This document shows positions 35,559-44,987 of a stretch of DNA of 64,000 bases, piece after piece. Every line of letters starts with the position of its first letter. Within the stretch, counting starts at the first letter, position 1. The notes under the pieces were generated by a model. That model ran no database searches. It worked only from the letters and a program-made list of their open reading frames with translations, and had not been told where the DNA came from. The translations under genes were made by a program, and so were the position numbers. This DNA is from WTHC01 sp965218725 (lineage in GTDB: Archaea; Thermoproteota; Nitrososphaeria; Nitrososphaerales; Nitrosopumilaceae), in contig CBDCLO010000002.1 in the NCBI GenBank assembly GCA_965218725.1, positions 62,001 to 126,000 on the forward strand, written 5' to 3'.

Positions 35559-36959
35559 ATGACAAAAAACGATATTAATATGGATTATTCACAATATGAT
35601 TTTAGAGACTCTACTGAGACGTATGTTCATCTTAGCAAAAAGGGCCTGTCTAAGGAAACAGTTTTAGATATTAGTAAACTTAAGAATGAACCACAGTGGA
35701 TGCTGGATTTCAGATTACGTTCATATGAGATATTTATGAAAAAACCAACGCCAGAGTGGGGTGGTGATCTAAGATCTATTGATTTTCAAAATATATATTA
35801 TTATGCCAAAGCATCTGATAAAACAGAAAATAATTGGGAAGATGTACCACAAGAAGTAAAAAATACTTTTGATAAATTAGGAATACCAGAAGCTGAAAAA
35901 AAGTTTTTGGCTGGTGTTGGAGCACAATATGAATCTGAAGTTGTATATCATAGTCTTAGAGAGGATTTGGCAAAACAAGGTGTTATATTCTTAGATACTG
36001 ATACTGCATTAAAAAAGCAACCTGAAATATTTAAAAAATACTTTGGAAAAATAATTCCTCCAGAAGATAATAAATTTGCTGCATTGAATAGTGCTGTGTG
36101 GAGTGGTGGCTCTTTTATATACATTCCACCAGGTGTAAAGGTCGATATGCCGCTTCAAGCATATTTTAGAATAAATGCAAAGAACATTGGTCAGTTTGAA
36201 AGAACTTTAATTATTGTAGATGAAGGTGCTGAATGTCATTACATAGAAGGTTGTACCGCACCAGTGTACTCATCTGATTCATTACATTCAGCAGTTGTAG
36301 AATTAGTAGCCCATAAAGATGCTAAGTTACGTTATACAACAATTCAGAATTGGAGTAATGATGTATATAACTTGGTGACAAAACGTGCATATGCTTATAG
36401 TGGTGCTACAGTAGAATGGATTGATGGTAATATAGGTAGCAAACTTACAATGAAGTATCCTGGAGTTTATTTAATGGGAGAAAGAGCTCATGGTGAAACA
36501 CTTTCTATTGCATTTGCTGGTAATAATCAACATCAAGATACTGGCGCAAAAATGGTTCATCTAGCCCCTAACACCACATCTAAAATAACATCAAAGTCAG
36601 TTAGTAAAGGAACTGGCAGATCTACATATAGAGGTCTATTGAATGTTGCAAAAGGTGCAACTAATGTTAAAGCATCAATAAGATGTGATGCATTATTGTT
36701 AGATGATACATCTAAAACAGACACATATCCATATATGGAAATAAACCAGGAGGATGCCACAGTTACACATGAGGCTACAGTAGGAAAAATAGGAGATGAA
36801 CAAATATTTTATCTTATGAGTAGAGGATTTACAGAAGAAGAAGCATTGACGTTGATAGTAAATGGATTCATGGAACCTTTCACAAAAGAACTACCTATGG
36901 AATATGCAGTAGAATTGAATAGACTTATCAAATTAGAAATGGATGGTTCTGTAGGTTAG
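35559..36959 (+). CDS. sufB: Fe-S cluster assembly protein SufB
   Basis: The 466-residue SufB is the scaffold on which Fe-S clusters are built with SufC and SufD. It has GLSKETVLDIS near the start, NSAVWSGGSFIYIPPGVKV in the middle, the YIEGCTAP segment, and the C-terminal YLMSRGFTEEEA. SufD follows after 23 bases. SufC, which usually sits beside sufB, is encoded on the opposite strand 11 kb away. Confidence 0.97.
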   Translation: MTKNDINMDYSQYDFRDSTETYVHLSKKGLSKETVLDISKLKNEPQWMLDFRLRSYEIFMKKPTPEWGGDLRSIDFQNIYYYAKASDKTENNWEDVPQEVKNTFDKLGIPEAEKKFLAGVGAQYESEVVYHSLREDLAKQGVIFLDTDTALKKQPEIFKKYFGKIIPPEDNKFAALNSAVWSGGSFIYIPPGVKVDMPLQAYFRINAKNIGQFERTLIIVDEGAECHYIEGCTAPVYSSDSLHSAVVELVAHKDAKLRYTTIQNWSNDVYNLVTKRAYAYSGATVEWIDGNIGSKLTMKYPGVYLMGERAHGETLSIAFAGNNQHQDTGAKMVHLAPNTTSKITSKSVSKGTGRSTYRGLLNVAKGATNVKASIRCDALLLDDTSKTDTYPYMEINQEDATVTHEATVGKIGDEQIFYLMSRGFTEEEALTLIVNGFMEPFTKELPMEYAVELNRLIKLEMDGSVG

Positions 36960-36982
36960 TTTCGTGCTATCATTTATGAATT

Positions 36983-38380
36983 ATGCTACAGTGCACATTA
37001 TCTGAACTAAATATAGACTATATAAATAAATTATCAGAGTCTAGGAATGAACCGTCATGGTTAAAAGATTATAGAGCTAGTTCAATTGTTATCTATGATA
37101 AACTTCCTCACGAAACATCTTCATTGTATAGTAAGTATACAAATGCAAAAATGATGAATTCTAATCAAATATATTTATCTATAAATCATGTGGTATTTAT
37201 TCCACAATTTATTAAAGATAGAATGAATGAACTTAAAAATGAACTAAATATAATCCAGTTAGGCTCAAATATTCATCAAATTAATATTCCTGAAAATTTA
37301 AAATCAGATGGATTAATAATTTCTTCAATCAGTGATGCACTTAAAAATAATTTCGATCTTGTGCAAAGATCATTTAAAACTATGGATTCAAAACTTGATA
37401 AATATACTGCATTAAATAATGCGGCATTTGATTCTGGAATATTTATTTATATTCCCAAGCATTTGGTACTTAAGAACCCAATATATATAATCGGCTGTTT
37501 GTCAAATAATATATCTACAATATCTCGTAATATTATATTTGTAGATGAAGATAGTAAGGCAAATGTAATTCAAGAAATCTATGCTACTAGATCGCACATT
37601 CAAAATGCTTATATTGAACTGCTTGATGCTTTTGTTTCGTCTGATAGTACACTAGATTTGACATCATTACAGATAATGGATCAAAATTCTATTAATTTTT
37701 CTACGAGACGTACTAATGTAGATCATGATGGAAAAGTAAACTGGTATTTGGGTTTATTTGGTTCAATGTTATCTAGATATAAAATAGATCATTATCTTAC
37801 TGGTATTGGTGCCTCTGTAACTGACTCTGAAGTAATTTTTGGAAATAAGGATCAGTCATTTGATATATCTACTAGTGCACACCACGAAAAACCACATACA
37901 AATGCAAAAATTATTGAAAAATCTATTTTGAAAGATACATCAAAATCATTATTTAAAGGTATGATCAGAATTAAAGAAAATGCAAATAAATCACAGTCTT
38001 TCCTATCAGGTCATTCTATATTATTAGACAAAGGAGCAAAATCTGATTCTATCCCAGGATTAGAAATATTTACTAATGATGTCAAAGCTACCCACTCTGC
38101 ATCAGTTGCACAAATTGATAGCGATCAGATATATTATCTGCAGTCACGGTGTTTAAGTAAAACTGAAGCAGAGAGAATAATAATAGAAGGTTTCCTAGAA
38201 CCACTTTCAAGGACTATGTCATATCAAGTTAGAGCATGGATATCATATCTTATAGAATCAAAATGGAAAAATCGTGAATTAATTATAAATACTGATGAAC
38301 AATTAAAAAAATTAATAGAAATCGAGGAAACAAGATATAATGAAAAAACTGAAATTGATCAACATTATAAATATAGATAG
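36983..38380 (+). CDS. sufD: Fe-S cluster assembly protein SufD
   Basis: The 465-residue protein is a SufB/SufD family member with ALNNAAFDSGIFIYIPKHLVL in the middle and YYLQSRCLSKTEAERIIIEGFLEP at the C-terminus, including the SufD-type histidine-rich segment SAHHEKPHTN. It pairs with SufB in the SufBCD complex. It ends one base before the Rieske gene. The N-terminal half is diverged from SufB. Confidence 0.93.
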   Translation: MLQCTLSELNIDYINKLSESRNEPSWLKDYRASSIVIYDKLPHETSSLYSKYTNAKMMNSNQIYLSINHVVFIPQFIKDRMNELKNELNIIQLGSNIHQINIPENLKSDGLIISSISDALKNNFDLVQRSFKTMDSKLDKYTALNNAAFDSGIFIYIPKHLVLKNPIYIIGCLSNNISTISRNIIFVDEDSKANVIQEIYATRSHIQNAYIELLDAFVSSDSTLDLTSLQIMDQNSINFSTRRTNVDHDGKVNWYLGLFGSMLSRYKIDHYLTGIGASVTDSEVIFGNKDQSFDISTSAHHEKPHTNAKIIEKSILKDTSKSLFKGMIRIKENANKSQSFLSGHSILLDKGAKSDSIPGLEIFTNDVKATHSASVAQIDSDQIYYLQSRCLSKTEAERIIIEGFLEPLSRTMSYQVRAWISYLIESKWKNRELIINTDEQLKKLIEIEETRYNEKTEIDQHYKYR

Positions 38381-38695
38381 ATGACTAGTTGGATAAAAAT
38401 GTGTACATTAAAAGATCTTAACAATAAAAAACTACTAAGCTTTAATTGTAACGGTAAAAAAATTCTGCTTGCTAATTTGAATGGTAATATATATGCCACT
38501 GATTTAATATGTACACATGCACATGCAGATCTTTCAAATGGCATTCTTAATGCTGATGGAGTAATGTGTCCATTACATCTTTCCGTTTTTGACCTGAGTA
38601 CAGGTAAACCAAGAAATCCACCGGCTGAAAAACAATTAGTAACATACAATATTAAAATAGATGGGAATGTAGTCTATGTAGACATAAAAAATTGA
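38381..38695 (+). CDS. Rieske-type [2Fe-2S] ferredoxin
   Basis: The 104-residue protein has the Rieske ligands C44-x-H46 and C63-x2-H66 (segments CTHAHAD and CPLHLSVFD). It resembles the small ferredoxins of dioxygenase systems (NirD/BphF-like). It lies between sufD and sufS, so it probably donates electrons during Fe-S assembly; this role is inference. Its stop overlaps the TTG of sufS (TTGA). Confidence 0.92.
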   Translation: MTSWIKMCTLKDLNNKKLLSFNCNGKKILLANLNGNIYATDLICTHAHADLSNGILNADGVMCPLHLSVFDLSTGKPRNPPAEKQLVTYNIKIDGNVVYVDIKN

Positions 38696-39936
38696 AAGTA
38701 GAAACATTGTCTGTTAATGATATAAGAGGAGATTTTCCAATTTTAGGACGTAAGATACATGGAAATAAAACATTGGTATACCTTGATAATGCATCTACTA
38801 CTCAAAAACCAATTCAAGTAATAAATGCAATTACTAATTTTTATAGAAATTATAATTCTAATATACATAGATCTGTTTATAGTATAGCTGAGGAAGCTAC
38901 AGCAATGTATGAAGACACACGAAATAAGATTGCAAAATTTTTGAATGTATATGATAAAAAAGAGTTAGTCTTTGTTAGAGGTACTACTGAGGCCATAAAT
39001 CTAGTTGCGTATTCTTGGGGAAGGAATAATATTAAAGAAAATGATATCATTGTTACTACTGAGTACGAACATCACAGTAATATAGTTCCATGGCAAATAT
39101 TAATAAAAGAAAAAAATGCTAAACTAAAATATATAGAAATAGATGAAAATGGAGAATTGATATTAGATCAGTTAGAGTCATATTTAGAAACAAATAACGT
39201 GAAATTAGTTGTTTTTAGCCAGATGTCTAATGTATTGGGTACTATAACAAATACGCAAAAAATAATATCTAAATGCAAGAAATATAGTGTGAGAACTCTA
39301 GTAGATGGTGCCCAATCAGTTCCTCATATGAAAGTAAATATTGGAAGTATGGGTTGTGATTTCTTTGCATTTTCTGCACATAAAATGTTGGGACCTACTG
39401 GTGTAGGTGTTTTATGGATAAAAAAAAATATTATGGAAAATATGGTACCATTTCATGGTGGTGGAGATATGATACGAGAAGTACAAAAATACAAAACAAC
39501 TTGGAATGACTTGCCATATAAATTTGAAGCTGGAACTCCAAACATTGCAGGTGTAGTGGGGTTTTCTGCATCAATAGATTATATCTTAAATATTGGTATA
39601 GATACAATACAAGAACGTGAAAAAGACTTAACAGAATACACATTAGATAAACTGAAAACAATCAAAGAGATCACTATATATGGAACAAAAAATACTTCAA
39701 AATCTGGTGGTATAATATCTTTTAATTTTGCTGATATTCATCCACATGATTTAGCAACTATCGTGGATGAAGATGGCATAGCAATTAGATCTGGACATCA
39801 CTGTGCTCAGGTTTTGATGGAAAAACTTAAAGTATCTGCAACATCTCGTATAAGTTTTTATATTTATAATACTAGAAGTGAAATAGACACTTTGATTAAT
39901 TCTCTTAAAAGGGCTGCTAAGCTGTTTAAATTATGA
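38692..39936 (+). CDS. sufS: cysteine desulfurase SufS
   Basis: The 414-residue PLP enzyme takes sulfur from cysteine. Visible are YLDNASTTQKP near residue 28, the PLP lysine in FSAHKMLGPTGVGVLW, and the catalytic cysteine in SGHHCAQVLM, the class II (SufS) type. The TTG start is within a TTGA overlap with the Rieske gene, and the stop overlaps the SufU ATG by four bases. Confidence 0.96.
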   Translation: MKVETLSVNDIRGDFPILGRKIHGNKTLVYLDNASTTQKPIQVINAITNFYRNYNSNIHRSVYSIAEEATAMYEDTRNKIAKFLNVYDKKELVFVRGTTEAINLVAYSWGRNNIKENDIIVTTEYEHHSNIVPWQILIKEKNAKLKYIEIDENGELILDQLESYLETNNVKLVVFSQMSNVLGTITNTQKIISKCKKYSVRTLVDGAQSVPHMKVNIGSMGCDFFAFSAHKMLGPTGVGVLWIKKNIMENMVPFHGGGDMIREVQKYKTTWNDLPYKFEAGTPNIAGVVGFSASIDYILNIGIDTIQEREKDLTEYTLDKLKTIKEITIYGTKNTSKSGGIISFNFADIHPHDLATIVDEDGIAIRSGHHCAQVLMEKLKVSATSRISFYIYNTRSEIDTLINSLKRAAKLFKL

Positions 39937-40370
39937 GTAGTACCGATATCTATCATGAGATGATAATAGATTATTCTCGTAACCCACTTAATTTTGGTGT
40001 ATTAAAAAAACCTGATATTTTCATGCATGACAGCAATCCACTATGTGGAGATAGTATTAGTCTGTATATGAACGTAAATAAAAATACTATTTCAGAAATA
40101 AAATTTGATGGTAAAGGTTGTGCAATTTGTATTGCATGTACCTCTGTTTTAACTGAATTAATAAAAAATAAAAATATAGATGATGTTAAAAAAATAAATA
40201 AAAATAATATTTTATTAGATCTTGGTCTTCAGAAGTTAAATGCAGTTAGAATAAAGTGTGCGCTATTATCTCTCAAAATTTTGAAATATAGTATATACTC
40301 ATATCTTGTAAATAAAGGAAATATTGATAATATTGATAAACTAAAAGATGATGCTGCCAATCTTTATTAA
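39933..40370 (+). CDS. sufU: Fe-S scaffold/sulfur acceptor SufU
   Basis: The 145-residue protein has the U-type scaffold cysteines in NPLCGDS, in GKGCAICIACTS and in RIKCALL. It takes persulfide sulfur from SufS. The ATGA overlap with sufS indicates a coupled pair. It ends the plus-strand suf block and converges on pgk with a 90-base gap. Confidence 0.92.
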   Translation: MSSTDIYHEMIIDYSRNPLNFGVLKKPDIFMHDSNPLCGDSISLYMNVNKNTISEIKFDGKGCAICIACTSVLTELIKNKNIDDVKKINKNNILLDLGLQKLNAVRIKCALLSLKILKYSIYSYLVNKGNIDNIDKLKDDAANLY

Positions 40371-40460
40371 AAAATATATCGCTGAGAATAATAGATAGCT
40401 AACAACTAGTTATATAGAAAGTCTGCCTTATTTAAGATAAATGAATTTTTGTTATTTATA

Positions 40461-41693
40461 TTAATTATGTTTTGCTAAATTGGTATGTTGCTTGTTGTAC
40501 CTAGTTGCTGCTTCCTCTAATGACTCTATCATTGGTAACTTCTTACCAGTTAAATATAGAATAAGAGATCCGCCGGCAGTACTTATGTGGTTGATCTTAC
40601 TTGCAAGACCATATTTCTTTAGTGCATAATTAAGATGACCTCCACTTACTATTGTAGTTGCCATAGATTTTGTTATTCCACTTAAAAGTGATCTTGTACC
40701 TTTGCTAAATTTTTCATTTTCAAATAAACCAGCTGGACCACTCATGAATACTGTACCTGCGCTTGAGATTATTTTGTTATAATATTCTACTGTCTTCTGA
40801 CCTAGATCGTGTATATGATCTCCTCTACTCAGATCTCTGACATCTATATCAATTCTATACCCATCTTTATTAATTGCCACGTCAACTGGTGTAGAAAAAA
40901 TGTCTGGGTACGTGCCTATTAGGGAGTGAGCCTTAGATACTACTTCTTCTTCATGTTTTATCCCCAAAGGAAATTTTATTATTCCTTGCGCTCTCATAAA
41001 TACATTTCCTATAATACCAGATAATAAAATATGATCTGCTCGTCCATTATTGATCAGTAGTTTTATTGCTTCTAATCTGTCTGTTACTTTAGAACCACCT
41101 AGTACAACTACATGTGGGGCCTTAGCTACTGTTATTATTCTATTAAGATTTCTAATTTCACGTTCTACTATTTTTCCTGCACATGCGGGTAGTATATGTG
41201 AAAAACCAACAATTGATGGATGTGATCTATGTGCACTAGGAAAAGAATCTAAAACACATATATCAAATAAATTAACTAATCTCTGTACCATTACAGTTTT
41301 TTCAGCATCTGACGGTGCAAATTCATAATTCTCTTCTGCACATAACCTGAGATTATCCAACAATATTATTTCTCCATTTTTCATATTTTTTATTTTTGTT
41401 TTAGCTAAACTACCTATCACATCTTCAACATATTGCACTTCTTTACCCAACAACTTCTCAAGGACTTTTGCATGTTTCTCCATACTGGTATAATCTTTAT
41501 TTCCAACTCTTCCTTGATGCGATGCAACAACTATTTTTGCATTATCCAATAAGTTTATAGTTTCTGTGGTCTCTTCTATTCTTTTTATACCAGAAATTTC
41601 CATTGTAATCGGGTCAATCGGACAATTCATATCAACCCGAAGAAATGTTGTTTTATCCTCAAAATTAAAATCATCGATGGTCAGTATCATCAT
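40461..41693 (-). CDS. pgk: phosphoglycerate kinase
   Basis: The 410-residue archaeal PGK shows FLRVDMNCPID at the start, ASHQGRVG, the substrate-site segment SFPSAHRSHPSIVGF, VLGGSKVTDRLE, and the C-terminal ISTAGGSLILYLTG. It serves gluconeogenesis in an autotroph. A second ATG one codon later is an equally good start. The gene is divergent from the PAP2-like gene; phosphoglycerate mutase (apgM) is also in the window. Confidence 0.96.
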   Translation of the reverse strand: MMILTIDDFNFEDKTTFLRVDMNCPIDPITMEISGIKRIEETTETINLLDNAKIVVASHQGRVGNKDYTSMEKHAKVLEKLLGKEVQYVEDVIGSLAKTKIKNMKNGEIILLDNLRLCAEENYEFAPSDAEKTVMVQRLVNLFDICVLDSFPSAHRSHPSIVGFSHILPACAGKIVEREIRNLNRIITVAKAPHVVVLGGSKVTDRLEAIKLLINNGRADHILLSGIIGNVFMRAQGIIKFPLGIKHEEEVVSKAHSLIGTYPDIFSTPVDVAINKDGYRIDIDVRDLSRGDHIHDLGQKTVEYYNKIISSAGTVFMSGPAGLFENEKFSKGTRSLLSGITKSMATTIVSGGHLNYALKKYGLASKINHISTAGGSLILYLTGKKLPMIESLEEAATRYNKQHTNLAKHN

Positions 41694-41780
41694 AACCTAC
41701 TTTTGATCACTACTAAAGTCTTTTTTGGATATAAATTAACTGAAATAGTGTTTTTAAATTTTAAAATTTATATAGTATAG

Positions 41781-42404
41781 ATGATCTTACTTGTAAAAAC
41801 AAAACAATTTTTTATATTATTATTCTCATTTGTTATCCTATCTATTCTAGTTTATACTGAAAATACTAGTATTGTAGATATTGGGATATTACTGTTTATT
41901 CAAAACATGTCTGGATTTCCAATACTTGATGTTATCATGTGGATCTTTACAGAAATAGGTGGAATTCTAGTAACAGTGATTTTTTGTATGTTACTATTAA
42001 TATATAAAAATGCTAGGCGAATAGGCTTAATCTTATTATTTACAATCATAATAGGCACAATTCTATGTGAATATATGGCATATATTATTAATAGAGATAA
42101 GCCAAATCTAAAATTTATAGGAATAACACTTCCATTAAATATTGAAAATGATACTGCTATACTTGGTGATAGTAGCTCATTTCCAGCTGGACATATTGTC
42201 AGATCTACGATAATATCGTGTATAATAGCAAATGTAATGCGAAAATCAAAATACCAACATCTTGTTTGGTTGTTTCCAATAACTACATCTATAGGCAGAC
42301 TTTACATGTTGCAATACTATCTAACAGATATAATAGGTGGTGTTGTAATTGGAATTATAGTAACAACTGTAATAATAAAGAATCTTATGGATCAGAATAC
42401 CTGA
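41781..42404 (+). CDS. PAP2-superfamily membrane phosphatase-like protein, nucleophile His replaced
   Basis: The 207-residue protein has about six membrane helices and the PAP2 layout: NRDKP near 104 (motif 1), SFPAGH with H138 (motif 2), and R173-x5-Y179-x3-D183 (motif 3). In active enzymes position 179 is the nucleophilic histidine, and motif 2 reads PSGH. The alanine and tyrosine here suggest an altered or lost phosphatase activity. Its substrate would have been a lipid or isoprenoid phosphate. Confidence 0.8.
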   Translation: MILLVKTKQFFILLFSFVILSILVYTENTSIVDIGILLFIQNMSGFPILDVIMWIFTEIGGILVTVIFCMLLLIYKNARRIGLILLFTIIIGTILCEYMAYIINRDKPNLKFIGITLPLNIENDTAILGDSSSFPAGHIVRSTIISCIIANVMRKSKYQHLVWLFPITTSIGRLYMLQYYLTDIIGGVVIGIIVTTVIIKNLMDQNT

Positions 42405-42521
42405 CTTCTATTTTCTTATTAATATTTTTGTGATAAATATCTTATTGTAACCACAATAAATACCACTACTTTTTTCTGTCATTTGTATGATTAATATTTG
42501 TTTATCATTGCTTCATACCTT

Positions 42522-43304
42522 ATGTTGAATGACAATGAAAGAATTGTAATAGATATGGCCTTTTTACCTAAATTACAAAATCCAAAGCTTGTTTGTGGTT
42601 TACCAGGAAGTGGTTATGTAGGAAAATTTGCTGTAGATTACATGATTGATAAGCTAAGAGCCTCTAAATTTGCTGATATATACTCGTCATCTTTTCCACC
42701 ACAAATATCAATACAGCCTGACGGTACAGTGGATTTGATAAAGAATTCACTATATTATTGTAAGAATGATCTTAATGAACTTGTTTTTCTTACAGGTGAT
42801 GCACAACCTGTTTCTGCACAAGGAGAATATATGCTGGCAGATAAAATCATTCAAATGTGTAAAAAATTAAATGTGCACTATATTTACACACTTGCAGCTT
42901 ATATAACTGGTAAGTTTGTAAAACAGCCAAAAGTATTTGGAACTAGTACTACACTAAAAACAATGAAGATATTTTCTGATTACGGAATTTCTAAGATGAA
43001 TAAAGGTAGTATTACTGGAATGAATGGTGTTATTATAGGAACTGCAAAAAAAAATCTTTTAACAGGTATTTGTCTACTGGCAGAAACCTCAGGATATGTA
43101 GTTGATGCAAAAGCATCAAAAGTATTACTAGAAGTTTTGTGCAATATACTTAATGTTAAATTAGATATGACAGAACTTAAAAAAAAGGCAGACGATACAG
43201 AAAATATAATACATACCATAGAATCACAGATATCACAAACAACATTAGATCAGCGACATATTGCAACGCAATCAAACGAAAAAAATTTAGGTTATATAAG
43301 TTGA
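42522..43304 (+). CDS. PAC2-family (proteasome-assembly-chaperone-like) protein
   Basis: The protein (260 residues from the ATG at 42522) resembles the archaeal PAC2 family: VCGLPGSGYVGKFAVDYMI near the N-terminus, LTGDAQP, and GMNGVIIGTAK with a following ETSGYVVDAKAS segment. The C-terminal 40 residues look coiled-coil. A TTG at 42498 would add eight residues. These proteins are thought to act in proteasome assembly, but this is not shown for thaumarchaea. Confidence 0.88.
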   Translation: MLNDNERIVIDMAFLPKLQNPKLVCGLPGSGYVGKFAVDYMIDKLRASKFADIYSSSFPPQISIQPDGTVDLIKNSLYYCKNDLNELVFLTGDAQPVSAQGEYMLADKIIQMCKKLNVHYIYTLAAYITGKFVKQPKVFGTSTTLKTMKIFSDYGISKMNKGSITGMNGVIIGTAKKNLLTGICLLAETSGYVVDAKASKVLLEVLCNILNVKLDMTELKKKADDTENIIHTIESQISQTTLDQRHIATQSNEKNLGYIS

Positions 43305-43413
43305 AAACCAACGTTAATCTTTAACGATGCATGGTGTAAAAATAATACCCAACAAAAATTAGGTGTATACACAACCATCAATTAAAAATCATGTTTACTA
43401 TCACTTACACAAA

Positions 43414-43710
43414 TTAACTCGTCACATCAAGTTTACCATATTTCCCTTTTGTTAAAGCTACTTCGCCCTTGAATGTATTAGTATATCCATTGGTGATCTT
43501 AACCTTGGAACCATCAGAAACCTTAGCTATATCGTCACCCCATAACGTGAGTTTTATCTCTCCTCCGGCTTCGTCAATCAAATAGGCATCACAAACATCT
43601 ATAGTTCCGCCCATCTTCTTGTTGACACTTCTTGGTTCACCTTTCCTTTCTATTACACCTTCTATGTCTATACCATTTCTCATATTTTTTGCTTCTTCAG
43701 CTGTTGTCAT
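43414..43710 (-). CDS. single-stranded-DNA-binding OB-fold protein (crenarchaeal SSB type)
   Basis: This 98-residue single OB-fold protein has VIERKGEPRSVNKKMG near the start, CDAYLIDEAGGEIKLTLWGDD in the middle and GYTNTFKGEVALTKGKYGKL at the end. It fits the short SSB/RPA-like proteins of Crenarchaeota and Thaumarchaeota. The ATG at 43710 (MTTAEEA) is preferred over one at 43734. The region is richer in G+C than its neighbours, as often seen for highly expressed genes. Confidence 0.85.
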   Translation of the reverse strand: MTTAEEAKNMRNGIDIEGVIERKGEPRSVNKKMGGTIDVCDAYLIDEAGGEIKLTLWGDDIAKVSDGSKVKITNGYTNTFKGEVALTKGKYGKLDVTS

Positions 43711-43794
43711 ATCACACTCTGCATAGAGTAACATTATACTTTTTTAAAAATGTTGGTATTTCAAAATAATATATTAATGATTTGTGGTGTTAAA

Positions 43795-43806
43795 GTTATA
43801 TATAGG
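43795..43806 (+). promoter_or_regulatory. TATA-like box for tRNA-Leu
   Basis: The sequence gttatatatagg is centred about 27 bases before the first base of the tRNA at 43828, so transcription may begin very close to the mature 5' end. Confidence 0.5.
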
Positions 43807-43827
43807 TGTTATATTTTCCATCAATTT

Positions 43828-43923
43828 GCAGGAGTATCGAAGATTGGTAAACGAGAGGGACTCAAGATTAGATAAGATATCCTTTCTCTTAGGAGTTCAT
43901 GGGTTCAAATCCCATCTTCTGCA
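43828..43923 (+). tRNA. tRNA-Leu (CAA) with a short intron
   Basis: The 96-base gene has acceptor GCAGGAG/CTTCTGC with one G-T pair and discriminator A, T arm ATGGG-TTCAAAT-CCCAT, and the long variable arm of leucine tRNAs (CTC-TTAG-GAG). The anticodon loop reads CTCAAG, anticodon CAA at 43863-43865. A 12-base intron at 43867-43878 separates G37 from A38; without it stem AGGGA pairs with TCCTT and 84 bases remain. No CCA is encoded. Confidence 0.88.
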
Positions 43924-43963
43924 CATTAAAAACTATAACTTATACCTAGCATGATCAGCTGAT

Positions 43964-44950
43964 TCATTGTTCCCCGTAAATATTCTTAGAGAAGTATTTT
44001 GCATAGTACGTAACTATCATATCTGCACCGGCTCTTTTTATAGAATAAATTACTTCTGTTACTATTTCATTTTCTTTAATCCATCCTTGTTTTGAAGCCC
44101 CTTTTATTAAAGCATATTCTCCAGAAACACTATAAGCCGCTAATGGTATATTAAAAGTTTTTCTTGTTTCTGCAATTAGATCCAGGTATGACAGGGCTGG
44201 TTTTATCATTACTATATCAGCACCTTCTTTAATATCGTTTTCCACTTCCCTAATAGATTCTCTAGGATTTGTAAATGGAACTTGGTATGATTTTCTATTG
44301 CTGAATTTAGGAGCACAATGAGCAATATCTCTAAATGGAGAATAAAATGATGAACTATGCTTTGCAGAATGAGACATAATAACTACGTCAGAAAACCCAG
44401 CATCATCTAATCCTTCCCTAATTGCAAATACTTGCCCATCCATCATTGCAGATGGTGCTACCATATCTGTACCAGACTGAGCTTGGCTTATTGCAATTTT
44501 AGTAAGAGCTTTTATACTTGAATCATTATCAACTTCATTATTTTTAATTAATCCACAATGTCCTGATACAGTATATTGACACAAACAAACATCAGATATA
44601 ACCACTATTTTATTTTTATGATATTTTTTTATTTCTGATATTGCTCTTTGTACTATTCCTTTCTGTTCAAATGCTGTAGTTCCTTTGCTATCTTTTAATT
44701 CAGGAATTCCAAATAACATTATCGCTGGAATACCGAGTTCTATAATAGTATTTACTTCATCCACCACTTCACACAGCGGAAGGCGTTCTATGTCTGGCAT
44801 TGACATTATATGTGTTTTTTTTTTTAATCCATCCTGTACAAATATTGGACAAACTAAATCACTTGGAGATACAGTTATTTCTTGCATCATTTTTCTGACC
44901 CCTTCATTTTTTCGTAATCTGCGTAGCCTTTTAGATGGAAATACTGACAC
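43964..44950 (-). CDS. hemB: delta-aminolevulinic acid dehydratase (porphobilinogen synthase)
   Basis: The enzyme joins two aminolevulinates. The zinc cysteines are in DVCLCQYTVSGHCG, and the substrate lysines lie in VIMSHSAKHSSSFYSPFRD and VMIKPALSYLD. With the GTG at 44950 the protein has 328 residues, beginning SVFPSKRLRRLRKNE, the usual length. An ATG at 45001 or 45019 would add 17-23 residues that do not resemble the family and overlap hemA. It follows hemA on the minus strand. Confidence 0.94.
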   Translation of the reverse strand: MSVFPSKRLRRLRKNEGVRKMMQEITVSPSDLVCPIFVQDGLKKKTHIMSMPDIERLPLCEVVDEVNTIIELGIPAIMLFGIPELKDSKGTTAFEQKGIVQRAISEIKKYHKNKIVVISDVCLCQYTVSGHCGLIKNNEVDNDSSIKALTKIAISQAQSGTDMVAPSAMMDGQVFAIREGLDDAGFSDVVIMSHSAKHSSSFYSPFRDIAHCAPKFSNRKSYQVPFTNPRESIREVENDIKEGADIVMIKPALSYLDLIAETRKTFNIPLAAYSVSGEYALIKGASKQGWIKENEIVTEVIYSIKRAGADMIVTYYAKYFSKNIYGEQ

Positions 44951-44987
44951 AACAAAAATTAATTTTTTGATAATATAATCGTAATAA

